Below the pieces are notes generated by a model that saw only the letters and a program-made list of their open reading frames with translations, was not told where the DNA came from and made no database searches. Shown here piece by piece: positions 8,561 through 11,937 of a stretch of 11,937 nt of DNA (position 1 is the first letter of the stretch; every line of letters starts with the position of its first letter). The translations under genes and the position numbers were made by a program. Origin of the DNA: Thalassiosira profunda (lineage: Eukaryota; Bacillariophyta; Thalassiosirophyceae; Thalassiosirales; Thalassiosiraceae); NCBI GenBank assembly GCA_036939355.1, contig JALLAP010001104.1:1-11937 (forward strand), given 5' to 3'.

Positions 8561-8680
8561 CCGGCCACCCCGACCTCGCACAACGCCCGTGGCGTCGGGC
8601 CGCGTCGGGCGATAGGGTTGGAGGAGCCGCGGTAGCGTTACGATGAGGGCCGCCTCTCCTTGGCCGGCGGAGGGGGCTGG

Positions 8681-8714
8681 TCCAACGTCCAACGTCCAAC
8701 AGCCAACAGGCAAC
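8681..8714 (+). repeat. Degenerate 7-bp tandem repeat (TCCAACG)
   Basis: Successive units are TCCAACG, TCCAACG, TCCAACA, GCCAACA and a partial GGCAAC. This is a short minisatellite in the shared promoter region, possibly length-variable or a cluster of binding sites. Confidence 0.7.
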
Positions 8715-8835
8715 TTCTACCTCACTCCGTTGTTACTTCACGTGAATAGATATCCGTCACGGGCGGCATCCTCTTTCCTCTTCCACTTTTTTTCCTCCCT
8801 CCGCCCTCCGCTCGCGGTGCACCTCCTCTGCTGCA

Positions 8836-10503
8836 ATGAACGGTGGCGCTTTCCCCAACGGAGACGCCGGGCAGCCGCCCCGCTGGCCCGTCGCCGCCGC
8901 GTCCCGCGTCCGGGTCACGGTCGGCAGCGGCGGCGCCCAATTTTGCCGGCTGTTCCACAATGCCTCGACGGGCGCCGTCGAGCTCGTCGCCTGCACCGCC
9001 GAGGACTTGCAACGACCGCAGCCCGCGGTGTACGACGACAGCGACGCCCGCATCGCGGAGGAGCCGTCCTATCAATCCTACCTCGCCACCGCCAGCGACG
9101 AAAGGAGGGTCGTCGCCGACGCCTTTCACCCCGACGACGTGATCGGCGCCCATTTATCCTTGGAGTACAACGCGCGCAACCCCAACACCTTTCACGGGAT
9201 GCAGAGCTATGCCGCGGCCGTGATCAAGGTGTATTCTTACCCCAAGGCGGGCAAGCGCCAAAAGAGAAAGGCCGCCCACAAAACTTACATCTTGGACCCC
9301 CGCTGCTGCGAGGACTTTGCCGACGCCCGCCTCCTGATACGGTGCATCCAGCAATTGTCCAAACTGCGCCACGCGACAAATCCTCTCAAGTGCCTCGTCA
9401 TACTGAACCCGTACAGCGGCGGGGGCGGGACGTCGTCCAAAACGGGGGCGAGGAACGTCTACCAAACAATGGTGAAGCCCATGCTCGCGGAGGCGGGGGT
9501 GGAGCACGACGCCCTGGTGACGCAACGGGGCGGGCACGCCCAAGAGCGGATGGGCGCGATTGCAAATGAAAGCGACGCAGAAATGAATGGCGACGCAATT
9601 GGGAAGATGGATCCAATCAACACCGACCCAGAAACGAAGGACATTTCTACATACGACGCCGTAATCGCCATGGGCGGGGACGGCATCCTCTTCGAGATCT
9701 TCCAGGGCCTCCTATCCCGTCCCGACGCTCAAACAATAATCTCCAAGCTCAAATTCGGCATCGTGGCGTGCGGGACGTACAACGGCCTCGCGAAGAGCCT
9801 GCTGCACTGGAGCCGCGCGGAGTACGACCGGATCGAATCGGTCTTTCAGATCTGCAAGGGGCACACCGCGAGGCTCGACGTGGCGCGGTACGAGGTGCTG
9901 GCGGGGACGGGACGAAAGAGTTATGCGTCGTTTCTGTCGTTCGCGTGGGGGCTCATTGCCGACTGCGACTTCGAGTCGGAGTGCCTGCGGTGGCTGGGGC
10001 ATATCAGATCGGACATCTGGGCCGTGTGGCGGGGGATCTTGCGGAGACGGCGGTACCGCGCGCGGTTTTCGTACCTGCCTCCAGACGCTGCAAAGGAAGT
10101 GATCATGCCCGAGTTAGGGAAGCCGCTGCCCGAGGGATGGGAATCGTTCGAGGACGACTTCCTCGTGTTTTGGGTGTGCAACACGAGCCACGCGGCGCAC
10201 AACATGCACACATGTCCCGTGGCCAAAATGAACGACGGGTTGTTCCACGTGCTTGTCGTCCGGTCCTCCTGCTCGCGGTGGCGGCTCCTCCAGATGCTCC
10301 TCCAGCTGGAGACTGGGGGCCACCACGGCTTCGAGGAGTGCGAGGTGATCGACTGCGTGGCGTATCAGTTCGAGCCGCTGTCGAAGGTCAGCTACAACGT
10401 GTTGGACGGGGAGCTGCTCGAGGACGGGCCGGTCCAGGCCAAGTTTATGCCGAGCGAGGCGCAATTCTTTGCCGGCGAAGCGGTCGAATACAGATTGATG
10501 TGA
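8836..10503 (+). CDS. Sphingosine kinase
   Basis: This is an intronless 555-aa lipid kinase with the five conserved blocks of sphingosine kinases. It would phosphorylate sphingoid bases to their 1-phosphates with ATP. C1 is LVILNPYSGGGG (187-198). C2 contains the catalytic GGDG (280-283) followed by FEIFQGL. C3 is GIVACGTYNGLAKS (308-321), where the usual Pro-x-Gly-Ser-Gly-Asn is altered. C4, specific to sphingosine kinases as against diacylglycerol kinases, is SFAWGLIADCDFESE (368-382) with YRARFSYLP downstream (407-415). C5 is around NDGLFHVLVVR (466-476), and a DGE (524-526) lies near the C-terminus. Residues 1-180 form a less conserved N-terminal region and there is no signal peptide or clear membrane segment, so it is probably cytosolic or peripheral. 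It is divergent from the chitinase and tail-to-tail with the right LRR gene. Confidence 0.9.
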   Translation: MNGGAFPNGDAGQPPRWPVAAASRVRVTVGSGGAQFCRLFHNASTGAVELVACTAEDLQRPQPAVYDDSDARIAEEPSYQSYLATASDERRVVADAFHPDDVIGAHLSLEYNARNPNTFHGMQSYAAAVIKVYSYPKAGKRQKRKAAHKTYILDPRCCEDFADARLLIRCIQQLSKLRHATNPLKCLVILNPYSGGGGTSSKTGARNVYQTMVKPMLAEAGVEHDALVTQRGGHAQERMGAIANESDAEMNGDAIGKMDPINTDPETKDISTYDAVIAMGGDGILFEIFQGLLSRPDAQTIISKLKFGIVACGTYNGLAKSLLHWSRAEYDRIESVFQICKGHTARLDVARYEVLAGTGRKSYASFLSFAWGLIADCDFESECLRWLGHIRSDIWAVWRGILRRRRYRARFSYLPPDAAKEVIMPELGKPLPEGWESFEDDFLVFWVCNTSHAAHNMHTCPVAKMNDGLFHVLVVRSSCSRWRLLQMLLQLETGGHHGFEECEVIDCVAYQFEPLSKVSYNVLDGELLEDGPVQAKFMPSEAQFFAGEAVEYRLM

Positions 10504-10753
10504 TACTGGCTAAAAGGTAACAGTGTTGAATCTATGTGATTGCTATTGAGTTACATGGCAGAAGCTGAGCATGGCATGTTCCAAACATGTCTTGCTGCCA
10601 ACGCCATTGTCTTCCAAGTAACCCACGCCCAACTCACAATTCAACCTGAGGAGCTGAATCTAAACGCCGATACACATGAGCTTTTCTGCAGCTGTGATAT
10701 GGGATGTTCCAAACAATTCCATTTCATCACCTGCAGAAGTAAACGCCTGGTTA
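10504..10753. other. Convergent intergenic region, sphingosine kinase / right LRR 3' ends
   Basis: This 250-bp region lies between two stop codons. From 10543 rightward it matches the 3' flank of the left LRR gene in inverted orientation. The remaining 39 bp next to the kinase are unique. No additional gene is seen. Confidence 0.6.
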
Positions 10754-11937
10754 TCAACGAGAGCCCGGCGTCCAGTCTTCGTCCTCGTCGTCCTTGTAGG
10801 ACATGACGTGTCGCTTGCGCTTGCGCTTCTTCTTCAGTTTGCCCGGTCCCCTCTAAGGTTAAGAAACACCAATCAGTAAGATTTGCAGGATGCAACAAAC
10901 ATCATCCAGGGTGTCACAACTCACCACGAAGAGCAAGGGGAGCTGGTTCCAGCCGGAAATCACCTCGTGCACCCGGCGTAGAGTAGGGTCAAACGCGTTC
11001 TTCCTCCTCTTCCTCATCTTTTTCGCGATGCCTTCGCCGAAGCCACCGTACCCAATCTCCTGTTGCACCTGAGATAGAGCGAATGATCAGTGTCAACGGA
11101 ACATAGGTCATTGGTCGTGATATGAACACAAGATATGCGCATAACTCACCAAATGCAGCAATCGAGGCATCAGCTCCAAGGGCACATCGTCAAATGAGCG
11201 AGGACTGAACAGGTCTTCGTCGAATGCAAATAGCGCCAGCACCACCTTGTACCTGATCTTTTGCGCCTCGTCCTCGAGCGCGTTGATGTTGCGCATTTCC
11301 AGTTCACACGTGTCGCCGAAGCAGCTACTCGACATGAACAGCTGGCATGTGTGGTTGGACTCCACGATTGCATCCAGACTGGAGGTATCGCAGAGAGCAT
11401 TGACGAGCTTCTTCCTTGCACCGGATTTTATCTGGATTTCGGTGTAGACAAGCTTCAGCGTACGAAGTGTCGAGTTGTGCTGCAGCATATCAGCGAGGAA
11501 GGGCGCCGATCTGTCCCCAAGATTGTTGCCTCCCAGATCCAGATGCAGCAGCGTATCGTTCGACTTCAGTGCCTCCGCGATCAATTTCGCAGCTCGAGAG
11601 GCCAAGCTATTCCACTTCAAATTGAGTTCGACCAGAGCAGGATTGCGCGCCAAATAGTTCGCAATCATCTCCCCGCATTCTTTGCCCATCCTGCTCCCAC
11701 CGAGATTGAGATATGTCAATAAATCGGTCGCACGCCTGCTATCGAGGAAGGTGGGACGATTTAGGCCGCTGCAGTGGAATAGATCCAGCTCCCGGAGGCT
11801 GGTATTCTTCTTCAATGCTTTTCCAATCGCACCCGCAACGTCAACGCTCTTTTCCTCGGCGGTCAAGTTGTACACGCGGTTGTCCGCCACGCTCAACGTC
11901 GTCATGACAGTGTTGGTGGCGAGAAAATCAGCAACCA
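10754..11937 (-). CDS. Leucine-rich repeat protein, paralogue of left LRR gene, 5'-partial
   Basis: Exons are from beyond 11937 to 11150, then 11068-10925 and 10852-10754 (stop TGA 10756-10754). The 342 visible residues align with the left LRR protein from its residue 228 onward. They contain RNase-inhibitor-type LRRs (for example LVELNLKWNSL, LLHLDLGGNNL), the conserved tail (SWNQLPLLFV-like, here GWNQLPLLFV) and a basic/acidic end. The basic cluster is longer (KLKKKRKRKR) through a 6-bp CGCAAG expansion, and the region matching left residues 245-270 is shorter. The N-terminus is missing only because the window ends; an ATG at 11905 is internal, since the frame stays open and homologous upstream of it. 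Probably a nuclear protein-binding scaffold; function unknown. Confidence 0.8.
10853..10924 (-). other. Intron 2 of right LRR gene
   Basis: This is a 72-nt phase-0 intron, GTGAGT...CTTAG, joining PLLFV to RGPGK exactly as in the paralogue. Its sequence is not alignable with the left gene's 82-nt intron 2 beyond the splice sites. Confidence 0.8.
11047..11245 (-). repeat. 199-bp tract identical to left LRR gene (right copy)
   Basis: This is the reverse complement of 3372-3570 with no mismatch, spanning the exon 1 end, intron 1 and the exon 2 start. It is bounded by mismatches at 11246 and 11046. Confidence 0.85.
11069..11149 (-). other. Intron 1 of right LRR gene
   Basis: This is an 81-nt phase-0 intron, GTGAGT...CTCAG, identical at every base to intron 1 of the left LRR gene. 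It lies inside the 199-bp identical tract (11047-11245). Confidence 0.85.

Larger units (their letters stand above)
8482..8835. promoter_or_regulatory. Divergent promoter region, chitinase / sphingosine kinase
   Basis: This 354-bp gap separates two start codons that point away from each other, so it must carry both promoters and 5' UTRs. It contains paired AATTGCAAT elements near the chitinase side, a 7-bp tandem repeat in the middle, and a pyrimidine-rich stretch (about 8768-8835) that probably forms the kinase 5' leader. No coding sequence is supported here. Confidence 0.6.
10543..11935 (-). repeat. Right arm of inverted LRR repeat (visible part)
   Basis: This is the reverse-complement partner of 2655-4097, comprising LRR coding exons, two introns at equivalent positions and the 3' flank ending at AACTCAATAG. 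Similarity is uneven: a 199-bp identical tract, a nearly identical stretch in the last exon, and clearly diverged LRR coding sequence and intron 2. It continues past the window edge. Confidence 0.75.

Noticed and set aside
8681..8714. Telomere-like or centromeric satellite
   Set aside because: The five short degenerate 7-bp units do not match known telomere repeats and are confined to one promoter region.
8643..9569. 308-aa open frame on the plus strand overlapping the kinase
   Set aside because: It is Arg-rich, lacks domains, and overlaps the N-terminal half of sphingosine kinase in another frame.
9768..10520. 250-aa open frame on the plus strand
   Set aside because: It is an out-of-frame shadow of the sphingosine kinase C-terminal half; the C4 and C5 motifs are in the kinase frame.

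Overview
The window looks like nuclear DNA of a eukaryotic alga, most likely a centric diatom (Thalassiosirales type). The grounds are short spliceosomal introns (71-82 nt, GTGAGT or GTAAGT donors, AG acceptors), a signal peptide with an Ala-Phe junction like the diatom plastid-import motif, a large secreted GH19 chitinase with extra wall-binding modules, and paired ribonuclease-inhibitor-like LRR genes. The organism is inferred; no rRNA or other marker gene is present.

Layout. 1-540: no supportable gene. 616-1622 (+): a secreted or plastid-targeted DUF1826-family protein, broken by a one-base frameshift near 1220. A short direct repeat (511-550 and 1641-1687) brackets it. 1974-3867 (+): complete three-exon LRR gene (576 aa) with a basic NLS-like and acidic C-terminus. 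4111-8481 (-): three-exon GH19 chitinase (1382 aa once corrected) followed by low-complexity linkers, a DNRLRE/CBM96-like domain, an SdrD_B-like domain and two hevein-like cysteine modules. A 72-bp exact duplication joined by one N (7742-7886) breaks its first exon and is almost certainly an assembly artefact. 8482-8835: shared divergent promoter region. 8836-10503 (+): intronless sphingosine kinase (555 aa). 10754-11937 (-): a second, paralogous LRR gene whose 5' end lies beyond the window.

The two LRR genes and their 3' flanks form a large imperfect inverted repeat (visible arms 2655-4097 and 10543-11935). It encloses the head-to-head chitinase/sphingosine-kinase pair. Each LRR gene is tail-to-tail with one inner gene, about 245-250 bp between stop codons, and the repeat stops just outside those inner stop codons. 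Within the arms, a 199-bp stretch covering all of intron 1 and the adjoining exon ends is identical, while flanking exons and intron 2 have diverged. This points to recent gene conversion, or less likely to selection on the intron.

Nothing links the genes into one pathway. The chitinase is an extracellular wall or chitin-fibre enzyme, the kinase belongs to sphingolipid signalling, and the LRR proteins look like nuclear scaffolds of unknown function. The items most worth a second look are the chitinase architecture, the conversion tract with the inverted-repeat arrangement, and the assembly fault.
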